Source of the DNA: Manihot esculenta
Taxonomy: Eukaryota; Streptophyta; Magnoliopsida; Malpighiales; Euphorbiaceae
Length of the DNA: 64,000 bases
NCBI RefSeq assembly: GCF_001659605.2
Contig: NC_035177.2
Location: 558,611-622,610, forward strand
Direction of reading: 5' to 3'
Shown one piece after another: positions 44,442 to 57,986 of this stretch. Every line of letters begins with the position of its first letter. Within the stretch, counting starts at the first letter, position 1. The notes under the pieces are model-generated. The model was not told the origin of the DNA. It saw nothing but the letters and a program-made list of their open reading frames with translations, and did not search any database. A program made the position numbers and the translations under genes.

Positions 44442-46533
44442 TGACAGAACGGTTGTCGAAGCCGGTCAAAATAAATAACCTGTTTAACTACCAACAATAT
44501 TAAAATTGTAGACAGTGGTAAGAGGATCGTATCCACAGGGAATTGATACTCGTTTACCTTCCTTGAGTAGACCAAATTAAAGAGAGCAGAAAAGAAAAGA
44601 AAGTGCAAGTGCATGTAAAGTAAAAGTGGGGGTGTTGAGATTGATTTGATTAAGCTAATGAAAAGAGTAATTAAAAAGTAAGCAGAAAGTAAATTAAGGG
44701 TAAAACAATGATGGTAAAAGCTCTAGTTGAAGATTTAGATTCACTTTAGTTGATGGGATTGATCATTGACTCAAAAGTTCCTTTGTTGATTCAATAAATT
44801 GGCCATGGAGATTGAAGAAGCTTCTCACATCCATAGTCTCTCTTTTAGATTAAATTAATTAGGGAAAGTCCACCAATCAATTACTAATTAACAATTGCCA
44901 AAGAACGTCTTTGAGCCTTAGGCCTTTTGCAAAAGTCAATCGCATAAAGTAATGGAGAGAACCAATTCTAGTCACCCACATGCATGGAGACAACACTAGA
45001 TCATGCAATTTCCTTGGTTGTGCACCAAGTGTTCTTATGTTCAAACGATTCAAGCAAATACGGACTTAAAATCATTCAAAACAACAATATATCACTTTGC
45101 AACAAAAATCAATGGAGATCTTAAATAACAAAGCAATAATATCCTTAAGCATGAAATCACAAGAATACTGAATAACAAAAGGTAAAACAATGAATGTCCA
45201 AGTCTCTCAATCCACAATACAACTAAAGCTTCACTTGATCTTCAACTAGAATGAAAGGTTTCAGCCACTCATGGCTGAAACAAAAACCATAAAGAAAGGT
45301 AGAAGAAGAAGAGAAGAAGCCGAAGGTGGTGGAGGCGCGGCCTTGCTTGATCCGGATGGAGAAGGAGAAGATGAGTCTGAAAAAGTCCAAAATTTCGTGG
45401 CTGCCAAAGAGAGTACCTTTTTATAGAGTTTTGGTGCTGCCTAGGTCTTCCTTATTAGTGTAGAGGCTGCCCAAGGTGCTGCCCAAACTCAACTTGCTGC
45501 CCAAGTTGTTGCAGAAGAGGAAAGAATCGTAGTGCATGCACTTCAGAAGGCAGGTGCGCGCAGATGGCTTTCAGAATAGGAAAGGAGCGTACCTTGTGTC
45601 TGAAAAGGAAGGAAGAGCGATCCAAGGATGCCAATAGAGGAAGAAAATTCGTGGCTTGCTCTGCAGGAGAGAGGCATGCGCGTGGATAGCACTGAAAGGG
45701 AAGGAGGCGCGCGGATCAGGCTTTGCAGAAGAGGTAGGCGCGCGGACAGCACTGTATAGGAAATATTTGCTGTCCAAACTTCCTATTTAGATGGATCCTC
45801 TATTGAATTATGAATCTGGACTGAATGAAGGCCAAGTGCATAGAGATCTCCTTCCTGAATAGAGAGTGGTGCGCAGATCATGTTGCAGAAGGCAAGTAGT
45901 GCGCAGTCATTGAATGCAGAAGGGAAAGTGGATCTGCCAAGTCTTTCCTTTTCAGGTGGAGCCTTCGTTTGAATTTTAAACGCTGAACGCAGAAGAGGCA
46001 AGTGTGCCTTCATGAGATCTTGCTGCCTAAATTGGAAGATATGACTGCTGCAGTATGTGCACATCTTTGAATAAGGAAAGAAATATCTGCGATTTGAATT
46101 TTAAATAATCCTCTGACTGAGCTTTCCTTATTTGCTTTTGCCTCTGCACTTTCCTCATTTGAAGACTTTCCTTTTCTGAAAACTTGCCTTATTTGAAGAC
46201 TTTCCTTTCTTGGCACACGTTCTAAACAAGGCAGGAAGGATTCTGCAGTTCGAATTTCGGACAGTGTGCTGGCTGCGCTTTTTGACTCTTTCCTTGTTTG
46301 GCACTTTCCATATATGAAACTTTCCTTATTTGGAACTTTCCATATATGAAAACTTTCCTTTTCTGGAACTTTCCATATTTAGCACTTTTTGGCAGTTTTA
46401 ACCACATTTTCTCCAGAATGTCTTTTCACACCTAGTTTCTGCAAAACATGAACAAAACAACCAAATTAGGCAGAAAATGTGCAAATAAACATCATTAAGA
46501 TCATGATAATATGGCCTAAAATGCACTCTGTCA
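44442..46533 (-). repeat. Element D 5' LTR
   Basis: 2092 bp, same length as the 3' copy and about 99.7% identical by eye. Plus-strand end GCACTCTGTCA then CACTC target duplication. Confidence 0.94.
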
Positions 46534-48251
46534 CACTCTAACCCAGAGACCATCAATCCTACCCTCTCCACGACTCTCGGAGCAATAAAAGAATGAGATG
46601 CACCCGGGTCCATTAAGGCATACACATCAGAACAACCAATGATGAGATTACCTGCCACCACAGTGTTGGATGTGTTGGCCTCCTGCTGAGTCATAGTGAA
46701 GATCCGTGCCGGAGCTGATGGACCTTCACCTCTGTATCCTGCTGATGAAGAGGCTGACCCTCTCCCTCTGCCTCTGCCACTGGCCTGTGTTGCGGCTGGA
46801 GCTACTGGCTGCACCACACTGCCGGAAGCTGTCTGCTGAGACGGTGCTGCAAAGGCTGCTCTAGGACAATCTCGAGCCAAATGACCCGTCTGTCCGCATC
46901 TGAAACATGTGTTTGTCCCTGCCAGACATACTCCCTTGTGTGGTCTCCCACATCTCATACATGCTGTAACCTCTGCGCCAGAGCTTGAGCCACCGCCTAA
47001 ACCCAGACCTGACTTGATCTTGCTCCAGAACTTATTCTTCTTAGATTTTCTGTGGCCTCTGTCCCACTTCTTACTGCCTGCAACTGCTGCACTCAGAGAA
47101 GAAGAGTCTAACCTTTCCCCACCTGGGGTCTTGGAACCAGAAGACTGTGCCACTGACTGTTTTACCTTCCCCTCAACGATAGCACTAGCCTCCATTCTCC
47201 TAGCCATATCCACTATGGCATGGAAACTCTCCCTCTCTGCTGACTGTATCAAAGAGGAATACCTGGAGTGCAGCCTCATAATATATCTCCTTGACTTCTT
47301 TTGATCTGTGTCCAAATTCTGCCCAGCATATGGCAACAACTCCAGGAACCTGTCTGTGTACTCCTCCACACTCATCTGTTCAGTCTGCCTCAACTGTTCG
47401 AATTCTATCATCTTCTGCTCTCTAGAGCTCTCAGGGAAAGCCCATCCTGCAAACTCATTTGCGAACTCCTCCCAGGACATACTATCTGCTCTCGGGTTCA
47501 CATAGTTCTTAAACCAATCACGTGCCTTTTTGCACTCCAGTGTGAACCCAGCCATCTGAATGGCTCTACTGTCATCAGCCCCTATCTCATCTGTAATAGT
47601 CTTGACCCTGCTCAGATACTCAAATGGGTCATCGCCTGCTCTGTACTGAGGAGCACCCAACTTCATGTAATCGGTCATCTTGACCTTGCTCCCTCCAGAT
47701 GAGGTAGGTTTGGGCACTTGTGTTTCCGGGACAGTAGGTACTGGTGGTGGTGGAGGTGCAACATCCCCTGGGGTAGGGTTTGCTGTACTGGTATAGGGAG
47801 GTGGAGGTGGGTACATGGGGTACTGAGAGTATGGTGGGTAGTAAGGTGGGTATGGCATATGTGGAGGATAAGGGCTAACACTGGGGTAATCCGATGTACC
47901 TCCCATCGAATACCCTGGATGGTGTGAATAGGGTGGGTAGTGATGTGGCTGGACATAACTCGAGGCCTGAGTGCCTCCTTCTGATTCTCCCATGCCCTCT
48001 TCCGGCATGCTCCCACCGAGACTGCCATCCCTCCTCTGATCTACTTCCATATCCTCAGACGTTCCTCCCTGCACTGTTCCCCTTACTGATCTGCTTCTTC
48101 CCAGATCCAAAGACCTTCTAGGGTCTCTAGCTACTCTGTCTCTGTTGGACCTACTGGACATTGCCCTAGGCAATGCTGGAGGACGGGCATCAGCGCCCTC
48201 GTCCTGAGGTGGCACTCCAGTCAATCGTGCAGATCGACGAGTTCCTCTCAT
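46534..48251 (-). pseudogene. B gag-pol, first part (gag and protease N-half)
   Basis: Start ATG 48251 ([15 protein letters not shown]); the open frame extends 23 codons upstream but all relatives start here. Pro/Tyr-rich N-terminus, capsid region (FEYLSRVKTITDEIG to MARRMEAS, about nt 47640-47200), zinc pair (CMRCGRPHKGVC, CFRCGQTGHLARDC, about 46960-46870), Ser/Gly linker, protease DPGASHSF near 46600. The frame is open to the D insertion at 46534; beyond that it reads into D's LTR and stops at 46398. It continues at 37211. Confidence 0.93.
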
Positions 48252-48488
48252 TCTATCTTCTGAAAAACAGCACATAGTATAAGCAGTCATTAGCATCATA
48301 TGGTTCATGTGGAAACACATGAACCCTCATCACATACATAGCATCACATCATAGCATTTATGCACATGCATATCATCATATAGACAGGACTCTACATCCT
48401 ATCCTAGTGGACATGATTTTCCTAGTGTGCTTGACCTTCTAGAACATCTATGAGCCCGACACTCTAGGTCCGACCATATGAACCTAGG

Positions 48489-48500
48489 GCTCTGATACCA
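48489..48500 (-). other. B primer binding site
   Basis: Minus-strand TGGTATCAGAGC, full initiator-Met-type match, three bases after the LTR. The leader 48252-48488 has an acceptor-like TTTTTCAG (AG at 48260-48261) nine bases before the gag ATG. Confidence 0.88.
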
Positions 48501-48503
48501 CTC

Positions 48504-50724
48504 TGTAACGACCCGGAAATCCGACCCGTTACCGGCGCTAGGATCCAGATCGGCTTAAGGCCGCCGGGACCCGTAGCAAGCCTACATACCTCCTGTAAAC
48601 CCGTGGAATCCCATACATAACAACATATACATGATCTGTAAAAATTTTTCTTTTCTCTTATCCAAGCAAAACCTGTGCATGCACAAAATCATACATAAAC
48701 CCCACACTGGAGTCCTCATCAAATACTCCAATGGGGTATCATCATCATACATATCGGCTTGGATAATCATGGTCATTAACATCATTACTCATTAAACACT
48801 TTGTACATAATGGGGATTCACACACCTCTAGGTCAAGCACTACTATAATCCTCAATACATCATCAAATCATTCATTACATTACATGGTCATAAATACTCA
48901 TTACATCATGTTCATGTCCACTACTATCTATTACAACATACATGTCTTAACTTCCCTCTAGCCGACTTCCTGATCTATCCTGTACCTGCAACTCTGGGGA
49001 TAAAGGGAGTGGGGTGAGCTACTAGAGCCCAGTGAGCAGAATAATAAAACATCAATTTAAATCATGCTTTCATGTATGCGCCATAACACAAACATTTCAC
49101 AACAAGGATGAACTTGTCACCATTTAGCTCCTATCTTTCTTACTTATACATGCCGGGGGCGTAGAGCCGTAGCAGGCACACCCGGACTTCCATAATCTGT
49201 CATAGTGCCAGGGGCGTAGAGCCGTAGCAGGCACACCTGGACTCACATAGGCTATCATGACATACAAGGGCTAATGGATCATTCAACATTCATCCACATC
49301 AACAACAAAGTATGCAATGCAACATATTCGTGAATTCTAATGCAAACAACCTAATATATCTCATGGCATTCATGATGCGTGAATCATGCTAAAACATTTC
49401 ATTAATTTGCTTTAAAACTTAAAGTGTATTCCACTCACCTCTGGCTAGCTCTAAAGAGACTCTGAAGCAGCTGGCTCACTGCTGGGGGTCTCGGTTCCTC
49501 GGGTCCGAACCTACACAGGTGGACTCAAATGAGGGACCAAACATACCTGAATATGACTCTAAAATACTCCCCAAAAACCCCCTAAAACATCCTGAAAACA
49601 TCACATGAAAACATGCAAGAAATGGCTGAACAGGGCACTTTCGGCGGCAGGTTCGGCGGCCGAAAGTCCCTCTGCAGCCGAAAGTCATGCAGGTTCGGCG
49701 GCACTTTCGGCGGCCGAACCTCCCAGACAGAGACGAAACTTGAGTTTCGGGGGCAGGCTTCGGCAGCCGAAACTGCCTCCACAAGGGGGTTCGGCGGCCG
49801 AAAGTCACTTCGGCGGCCGAACCTGAGTTTCTGCCGAAGGGCAGAAACTTGGCTCCCTTGTGTCCACAGCCTCCAAAACGCCTCAAAACATGCATAAACT
49901 TGATCTACAACATGCATACTTCACATACTTCACATACATCACACCTAGGGGTCTCAAACTATAATATACCCCAACTACAACACTTCAAACAACACATTTC
50001 CAACATACATTGTTCATCAAAGCATCAAAACCCATAAACTCAACATATAACCTAACATGCATTTCTACCCATAGATCTTGCATAAAACTTACTTAAAACA
50101 CATAAGGAGCTTAAGATCGGCTCTTACCTCTTGAAGATCGAGAGGGAGACGACCTAAACTTGGAGATCCACGAAGATGGGCTCCTGAGTTCCCAAAGCTC
50201 CAAAACTTGTTTCAAAAGCTTAAATCTTCAAAACCAAGGGAAAACAAGTGAAAATCTTGAAGGATTTAGAGGAAGAACATCAAAAATGGGTGAGGGGCGG
50301 CGGAAAGCTCACCTTGGCCGAAAATGGGGAAAAGCTCGCCCGTTTTCGGCTAAGGGACCCTTTTATAGTGGCTGGCCAGACCACGTTCGGGGGCCGAATG
50401 TGCCTCCGCATGCATGCAAGGTTCAGCGGCCGAACTTGGAGTTCGGCGGCCGAACCTGCATTTCCCTCACTCAAAATTTTCGGGCGCCTAAAGTCCCTCC
50501 GAAAGCATGCATGTTCGGCGGCCGAACTTCGGAGTTCGGCGGCCGAACTTAGGTTTTCCTCCAAAGGTTTTTCATGTAAAAACTCATTTAATTTCTTACT
50601 TAAAAACATGAAATACATGAAAACATTTCATAAAATCATAGTTTTACCCTTCTAGAGGTTTCCGACATCCGAGGTCCCACCGGACGGTAGGGATTCCGAT
50701 ATCGGAGTCTAGCCGGGTATTACA
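48504..50724 (-). repeat. Element B 5' LTR
   Basis: 2221 bp, the same length as the 3' LTR. TATAAA at plus 50362-50367. Hairpins near 49153-49240, palindromes at 49640-49825 and 50385-50550. Confidence 0.93.
48986..50127 (-). other. Predicted two-intron leader in B LTR
   Basis: Read on the minus strand: donor CAAGAG/GTAAGA at 50127, acceptor CTGTGTAG ending 49511, exon 2 GTTCGGACCCGAGGAACCG, donor CAGAG/GTGAGT at 49438, acceptor AGTTGCAG ending 48986. The exon 1 end TCTTCAAGAG is the same as in Z, where it joins directly to exon 2. Confidence 0.62.
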
Positions 50725-52727
50725 GCCGGGACCCGTAGTAAGCCTACTGTGAACTCTGTGTACCTGTGAAAACTCATACATGATCATACATTTTCTGTAA
50801 AAAGTTAAAACTTTCTCTTTACTTGTCTTTTCCAGAGCTTAACCTGTGCATTCTGTACTCATTCTATGTTAAGCCTGGTTTTCATCACATACATGTCATA
50901 AAACATTGACATAAAAAGATCATGTATACACTAGTCAAGCACAATCTATACACTGTACATTACAATCTATCTCATAACAAGTCATGTCCACACTAGCTAT
51001 TACATATCCTTCAAGTCTTCTATACCCTCGCTTCCTGAACTCTGATGACTGAAACCTGCAATACTGGGATGAGGGGAGAGGGGTGAGCTCAACTAGCTCA
51101 GTGAGTGGAGAATAAAACATGCTCTCATGGAATGCATCATTTCTCAAGTAATCACTGCATGGAACGGACGGAATCGAATACCTATCATGCAAGCTTTGCC
51201 CGGCCCGAAGGCTCGCGGGACTTCAGTATCATGCAACTTTGCCCGGCCCTAAGGCTCGCGGGACTTCAGTACACACATCCTTATGCCCGGCCCGAAGGCT
51301 CGCGGGACTTCAGTACACACAACTACAGGATTATCGATTCCGTGCAATGTCCATTCCTTTCATGTCACAAATCAGATAAATGCATCATATTCGTGAGCTC
51401 TAATGCATACATCCTACGTACATCATGATGCATGAATCGTGTCATGAACATTAGTGAAAAAGTCATAAAGTTTCTTTCCATTCACCTTTGTTGACTCTGA
51501 ACTAACCTTGCAGGTTCTGAACTGTGCTCACTGATGACCACTCTGATTCCTCTGGTCCGTTCCTACACAGGTGGACTTATATGAGGGATCAAACTATCAT
51601 AAACACGACTCTAAGAAACTCCCCAAAACCCCTCTAAAAGATCCTAAAACAATCACATAAAACATGCAAGAAAAGGCTGGACAGGGCACTTTCGGCGGCT
51701 GGTTCGGCGGCCGAAACCCCCCTCCAGAGACGAAACTCATGCATGTTCGGCGGCACCTTCGGCGGCCGAAAGTCTCGTCCAGAGACGAAACTCACACACT
51801 TTCGGCGGCCGAACTACCTCTTTCGGCGGCCGAAAGTCCTTTTCTAAACCGAAAGCCTAGCTTTCGGGGGCAAGCTTTGGCAGCTGAAACTGCCTCCTCA
51901 AGGGGTTCGGCGGCCGAACCTTCCTTCGGCGGCCGAACCTGGTTTTGCCCGAAGGGCAGAACCTTGCTCTGCTTCATGCAACCTTGCCCAAAAATCCTAT
52001 AACATGCATAGCAACTACTCCCAACTAGCATATACACATATATATGCACAAAGGGGTCCAAAACTAACCTAAAACCCCAAACAAACACATCAAAGAACAC
52101 TTAAACATGCTGTAACACCAAAGATCACCAAAACCTCCCTTAAACCTAAACATGCATACTACCCATCCAAACTTCATAAAACCTTAAAAACACAAGTAAG
52201 GAAGTTCAGGATCTTCACTTACCTCTTCCAAACAAGAGATCAAACGATCCTCACGTGGAGTTATGAAGCTTCAAGCTTCCAAACCTTCAAACTTCCAAAC
52301 TTTGCTCTTTTTGCGTAAAACCTTCAAAACAAACATAAACTCTTGAAAACTTGGAAAAAGTTATGGAAGAACATGAAAATCTCCCAAGGAGACTCAGAGC
52401 CTCACCTCAGGTGGAGAAAATGGAAAACTTATCCAAAATCACCGACCTTTGACCATTTAAAGGGGCTGGCCAGACCTCCTTCGGCGGCCAAACGTGAAGC
52501 CGAATCCATGCAAGGTTCGGGGGCCGAAAGTCACCTTCGGCGGCCGAACTTGCTATTTCTCCCATAATGCTTTTCTTTCAAAACCTTAGTCCTGAAACCA
52601 TTTTAAAACATTAAAACCACTAAAACCATCTTAGAAAACACATGTATTACCCTTCTAGATACTTCCGACACCCGAGATCCCACCGGACTACAGGAATTCC
52701 GATGCCGGACTCTAGCCGGGTATTACA
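50725..52727 (-). repeat. E 3' LTR, main part
   Basis: 50725-50729 is the GCCGG duplication, then LTR text continues to CCGGGTATTACA at 52727. Predicted donor and acceptor of intron 1 at plus 52217-52222 and 51563-51564. The intron 2 donor here reads GTGAAT (changed from GTGAGT in E's other LTR). Three hairpin units at 51198-51306 (CCCGGCCCGAAGGCTCGCGGG type) and palindromes at 51690-51945. Confidence 0.9.
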
Positions 52728-52764
52728 TTCTCCCCCCCTTAAGAACATTCGTCCCCGAATGTTC
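52728..52764 (-). other. E polypurine tract and perfect 9-bp hairpin
   Basis: Minus-strand TTAAGGGGGGGAGAA at the LTR edge; GAACATTCG/CGAATGTTC at 52743-52764, a perfect inverted repeat identical to B's. Confidence 0.88.
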
Positions 52765-52812
52765 CGCAAACATATAAACACATAAACACATAACAAAGGG
52801 GAAAAACTAACC

Positions 52813-55800
52813 TTAAAACAGATATGGGTATTGCTGGAGCATAGACTCCCGTGTCTCCCAGGTGCACTCTTCTAAGTTGTGGTGGTTCCACAGGACTTTC
52901 ACCATTGGTATTTCCTTGTTCCTCAACTTTCTAATCTGGGTGTCAAGGATTCACACTGGTTGCTCTACATAGGTGAGATCACTTAAGATTTCCACCTCAG
53001 GTTCACGAAGAACCTTACTCGGATCCGACACAAATTTCCTTAACATAGAAACATGAAACACCGGGTGAATCTTCTCCATAGATGCAGGTAAATCCAGCTT
53101 ATACGACACATTTCCGATCCTCTGCACAATCTCAAAGGGACCAATGTACCGTGGGGCTAGTTTACCCTGCTTTCCAAAGCGAACCACTCCTTTCATCGGA
53201 GACACCTTTAGCAATACCATATCCCCCTCCTGGAACTCGATCTGCTTCCTACGGACGTCTGCATAGCTTTTCTGTCTGCTGACAGCTGTTCTGATCCTCT
53301 CTCTGATGATAGGCACTAACTTGCTGGTAACTTCCACTAATTCTGGCCCTGCAAGAGCCTTCTCTCCTACTTCTTCCCAGCAAACAGGTGTTCGGCACTT
53401 CCTCCCATACAAAGCTTCATAAGGGGCCATCCCGATGCTAGCATGATGGCTGTTGTTGTAGGCAAACTCTACCAGAGGGAGATGCTGCCTCCAAGAACCG
53501 CCAAAGTCTAACACACACATTCTCAGCATATCTTCGATGGTCTGGATGGTCCTCTCTGACTGACCGTCGGTCTGTGGATGGAAAGCAGTGCTGAAATCCA
53601 ATCTTGTGCCCATCTCATTCTGCAGACTCTGCCAAAACCTGGAGGTGAACTGAGGTCCTCTATCTGACACTATCGACACTGGAACTCCATGCAACCTCAC
53701 TATCTCTTCAACATAAACCTGCGCTAACTTGTCCACAGAGTAGTTACTCCTAACTGGAATGAAGTGAGCAGATTTCGTGAGTCTATCCACAATCACCCAG
53801 ATGGAGTCTAGTCTGTTGGACGTCGCCGGTAACCCCACTACAAAGTCCATAGCTATGTTCTCCCATTTCCATTCTGGAATTGGCAGTGGGTTAAGCAGTC
53901 CAGCCGACTTCTGGTGCTCTAGCTTCACCCTTTGACATGTTTCGCAGGCTGACACGAACTGTGCCACTTCTCTTTTCATTGCTGGCCACCAATAAACTCG
54001 TCTGAGATCTTGATACATTTTGGTGGCTCCAGGGTGAACGCTATATCTCGCATTATGAGCTTCTCTCATAATGTCTTCCTTCAAACTAGGGTCATCTGGT
54101 ACACATAACCTCTTACCATGACGAAGAATCCCCTTACTGTCAAATCTAAACTCTATATTATTGCCAGATTGAACAGTCCTGGCAATCTTCACTAACTCGG
54201 GATCCTCGTGCTGTTTTAGAGCCACTTGCTCTAGAAACACTGGTGTAACTCTCATCTGTGCAATCAAGGCACCTGTACCCACTAACTGCAACTGTAGCCC
54301 GTCATCCATGAGTCTGTAGAAATCCTTCACCACCGGTCTTCTCTCTACTGCAATGTGGGATAAACTGCCAAGTGACTTCCGGCTTAAGGCATCAGCTACA
54401 ACATTAGCCTTACCCGGATGATACTGGATCTTGCAATCGTAATCACTGAGCAATTCTACCCACCGTCTCTGCCTCAAGTTTAGCTCTCTCTGACTTAAGA
54501 TGTGTTGCAGGCTCTTATGATCCGTATAGATCTCACACTTTACCCCATAGAGGTAATGCCTCCACATCTTAAGTGCAAAGATAACAGCTGCCATCTCCAG
54601 ATCATGTGTCGGGTAATTCAGCTCGTGCTTCTTCAGCTGTCTAGAAGCATAAGCTATCACTCTGTCATTCTGCATCAACACACAACCTAATCCCACTCGG
54701 GATGCATCACAGAACACTGTGAAATCTTCATCACTGAGTGGCAGAGCTAACACCGGTGCTGAAGTCAAACGTCTCTTCAACTCCTCAAAACTCTCGTCAC
54801 ATTCCTCAGACCATACAAACTTCTGATTCTTTCTGGTCAGTCTGGTCATAGGAGCAGCTATCTTCGAGAAGTCCTGTACGAACCTCCGATAGTAGCCTGC
54901 CAAACCCAGAAAACTCTTGATCTCTGTCACTGTCGTGGGTGTAGGCCAGTTGGCTACTGCCTCTACCTTTTTAGGGTCCACTGCTATGCCTTCCTCTGAA
55001 ACTACATGACCCAAAAAGGAAATGCTCCTCAGCCAGAACTCGCACTTAGAGAACTCGGCATACAAGCCATGCTCTCTCAAGGTCTGTAGAACTCTCTGCA
55101 GGTGTTGGGCATGCTCTTCTGCATTCCTGGAGTACACCAAGATATCATCTATAAAGACGATCACAAAGCGATCCAGGTACTCCCTGAAAACCCTGTTCAT
55201 GAGATCCATGAATGCTGCAGGGGCGTTAGTTAACCCAAACGGCATTACTAGGAACTCATAATGCCCATACCTGGTCCTGAAAGCGGTCTTGGGTACATCC
55301 TCTTCCCTGATTCTCAATTGATGGTATCCAGATCTCAGATCTATTTTCGAAAAACAACCTGCTCCTGCCAGCTGGTCGAATAGATCATCAATCCTGGGTA
55401 GAGGATACTTGTTCTTGATAGTGACTTTGTTCAACTGCCTGTAGTCGATACAAAGTCTCAGAGATCCATCCTTCTTCCTGACAAACAGTACTGGAGCACC
55501 CCAAGGTGAGGTACTTGGGCGGATGAAACCCTTGTCTACCAAGTCCTGTAACTGCTCTTTCAACTCCTTTAGCTCGGCTGGTGCCATCCTGTAGGGAGGA
55601 ATAGAGATCAGTCTGGTACCAGGCATCAATTCAATCTCGAACTCTATTTCCCTATCAGATGGTAGTCCTGGAAGCTCTTCTGGAAACACATCTGGGAACT
55701 CTCTAACAACTGGTACTGAGGACGGTTCCCTAACCCGAGTGTCTAGCTCTCTCACATGAGCTATGAACCCCTGACATCCTCTCCTCAACAATCTACGAGC

Positions 55801-57759
55801 CTGAAGGGTTGATATCATACCCCTAGGTGTCCCCCTCCTATCTCCTCTGAAGACATACAATGACCCATCCTGGTCTCTGAAACTGACTACCTTGTCTCTG
55901 CAGTTCAAGGTAGCATCATACGTAGATAACCAATCCATCCCTAGAATGACATCAAAATCTGTCAACTCTAGAACCACAAGGTCAGCTGGAAGGTATCTAT
56001 TCTCTATACATACTGGACTGAACCGACAGACTGACTCTGCCAAAGATGGATCACATTTGGGTCCATTGACCCAAAGAAGACACTCTAGCTCGGACACTAT
56101 CAGGCCCAACCTCTCTGCTGCTCTAGAAGAAATGAAAGAGTGAGAAGCACCGGGGTCCATTAAAGCATACACCTCTGAACACCCAATGATGAGATTACCT
56201 GACACCACAGTGTTCGAAGTGTCTGCCTCCTGCTGCGTCATGGTGAAAATCCGTGCTGGGGCTGACGGACCTGCACCTCGGGAACCCATCCCTGATGAAG
56301 AGGCTGCCCCTCTTCCTCTGCCTCTACCACTGCTCTGTGGTATGGCTGAAACTGCTGGCTGTGCTACACTACCAGAAGTCATCTGCTGAGACGGTGCAAC
56401 CAAAGTCGCCTGTGGACATTCCCGTGCCATATGTCCTTCCTGCCCACATCTGAAGCAGGCTGAAGTCCCCAACAGACAAACTCCTCGGTGTAGTCTTCCA
56501 CATTTCTTACATACTTGACTGCTTGTGCCAGAACCTGAGCTTCTACCCATTCCGAAACTGGATTTCACTCTGCCCCAGAATCTATTCTTCTTTCCTTTTC
56601 CCTTCTCTCCTCTCTTCTCTTCTGATGCAGCTACTCCAGTAGCTTTAGACCCTGAGGACTGTGCCATCTGCCGCTTAGCTGTCTCTTGAAAACTGACACT
56701 TGCCTCCATCATTCTCGCTGCATCAACAATCGAGTGAAAACTCTCTTTATCAGCTGCCTGGATCAAAGAGAAATACCGAGGGTGTAACCTCATGGCATAT
56801 CTCCTAGCTTTCTTCTTCTCCGTGTCGTATGCTTGTCCCACATACTGGAACAAATCCAAAAACTTGTCTGTATACGCATCCACACTCATCCCCTCCGTCT
56901 GTCTCAACTGTTCAAATTCCATCATCTTCATTTCTCTGGAGCTATCAGGAAAAGCCCACCCTGCAAATTCATTGGCGAACTCTTCCCAGGACATATTTTC
57001 TATTCTGGACTCCACATAGTGCTTGAACCATTCTTTAGCCTTTTTGCACTTTAATGTGAATCCTGCCATCTCAATGGCCCTATGATCATCAGCTCCCAGC
57101 TCACTAGCTATCATTCTCACTGCACTGAGATACTCGAAGGGATCATCTCCTGTGTTGAATTTAGGAGCATCCAACTTCAAGTACTCTGTCATCTTCACCT
57201 CACTTCCCCCTGAAGAACTGGGTGGCTGTACTTCAACAACAGGGGCTACTGGTTCAGGTGGTGGTGGTGGTGGAGGTACTGTTTCTCTTGGTTCTGGTTG
57301 TGCTGAACTTGTTGGATAGGGTGGAGGTGGATACATGGGATAGGGTGGATAAAAGGATGGATACGGCATGTAGGGCATATAAGGTGGATATGGAGCAAAG
57401 CTGGAGTAATCCGACGTACCTCCCATCGGATACCCTGGGCCCTGTGGAAAGGGTGGATAGCCATATCCCGAGGCCTGTGCGCCTCCCTGCGACTCCCCCA
57501 TATCTTCTTCTGAGCTTCCTACCTCCATGCTTACATCTCTACTTTGTTCCCCATCCCTTGCTTCTCGTTCTTCCTCTAATCTTCCTCCTCTGTTTACTCC
57601 TCTTCTGCTTTCATCAGAAGACCTTCTAGGGTCTTGTCATGTTCCCTCTCTGCTTGACCTGTGAGTCCTTGCCCTTGGCAAAGCAGGAGGACGAACAGCT
57701 GGTTCCTCACTTACTGGTGGGACTCTAGTCAATCTCACTGATCGATGAGTTCCTCGCAT
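52813..57759 (-). pseudogene. E gag-pol polyprotein with two stops
   Basis: Full-length frame of 1648 codons from ATG 57759 (MRGTHRS) to TAA 52813-52815. Stops: TGA at codon 41 (57637-57639, in the SRDPRR region) and TGA at codon 1603 (52951-52953, replacing Arg just after TYVEQPV). Between them 1525 residues are open from an internal Met at 57528. Domains: capsid, zinc pair ([26 protein letters not shown]), protease Asp535, RT FIDDI Asp871-Asp872, RNase [10 protein letters not shown], integrase catalytic Asp1305, Asp1366 and Glu1402, GPF module, chromodomain (after the second stop). All catalytic residues are present, so loss is recent and minor compared with A and F. Confidence 0.93.
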
Positions 57760-57971
57760 CTTAACTCGCTGAAAAACAACATATAGCATAGCACATAAGC
57801 ACATAATCATCACATATCATAATGCACATGCATATATCATGGCATTTCACATCAACATCTCAGAGACAGGCCTAACATCCTATCCTAGTGGACATGTTTT
57901 CCTATTGTGCTTGACCAACTAAACCTCTATGAGCCCATCTTTCTCTATAGGTCCGATCATACGAACCTTGT

Positions 57972-57983
57972 GCTCTGATACCA
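57972..57983 (-). other. E primer binding site
   Basis: Minus-strand TGGTATCAGAGC, three bases after the LTR. Leader 57760-57971 has an acceptor-like TTTTTCAG (AG at 57769-57770). Confidence 0.88.
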
Positions 57984-57986
57984 CTC

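Larger units (their letters stand above)
37212..46533 (-). mobile_element. Element D: recent Athila/Tat-like retrotransposon without RT
   Basis: 9322 bp. LTRs are 37212-39303 and 44442-46533, both 2092 bp, with about six base differences by eye (for example GTCG/TTCG near 38408, GCGCGG/GCGTGG near 38455, ATGCGC/ATGCAC at the end). CACTC flanks both sides (37207-37211 and 46534-46538). It interrupts B's protease at LEC/PLW. LTR ends form a 7-bp inverted repeat TGACAGA/TCTGTCA. The PBS matches tRNA-Asp, as in Athila. It carries a single long ORF lacking RT and RNase H. Confidence 0.94.
22143..50724 (-). mobile_element. Element B: Tekay/Del-like gypsy element hosting C and D
   Basis: LTRs of 2221 bp each (22143-24363 and 48504-50724) differ at about 11 bases by eye. 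GCCGG flanks both ends. Without C and D the element is about 9.8 kb. Its gag-pol lies in three segments (46534-48251, 36362-37211, 24495-26922), all open and all rejoining in frame when each target duplication is counted once. B therefore seems to have had an intact polyprotein when C and D entered. Confidence 0.93.

Noticed and set aside
46398..48320. 640-codon gag frame with an unusual C-terminal tail
   Set aside because: The tail after LEC is the end of D's LTR, read after D inserted in B. The upstream extension before MRGTRRS is leader sequence.
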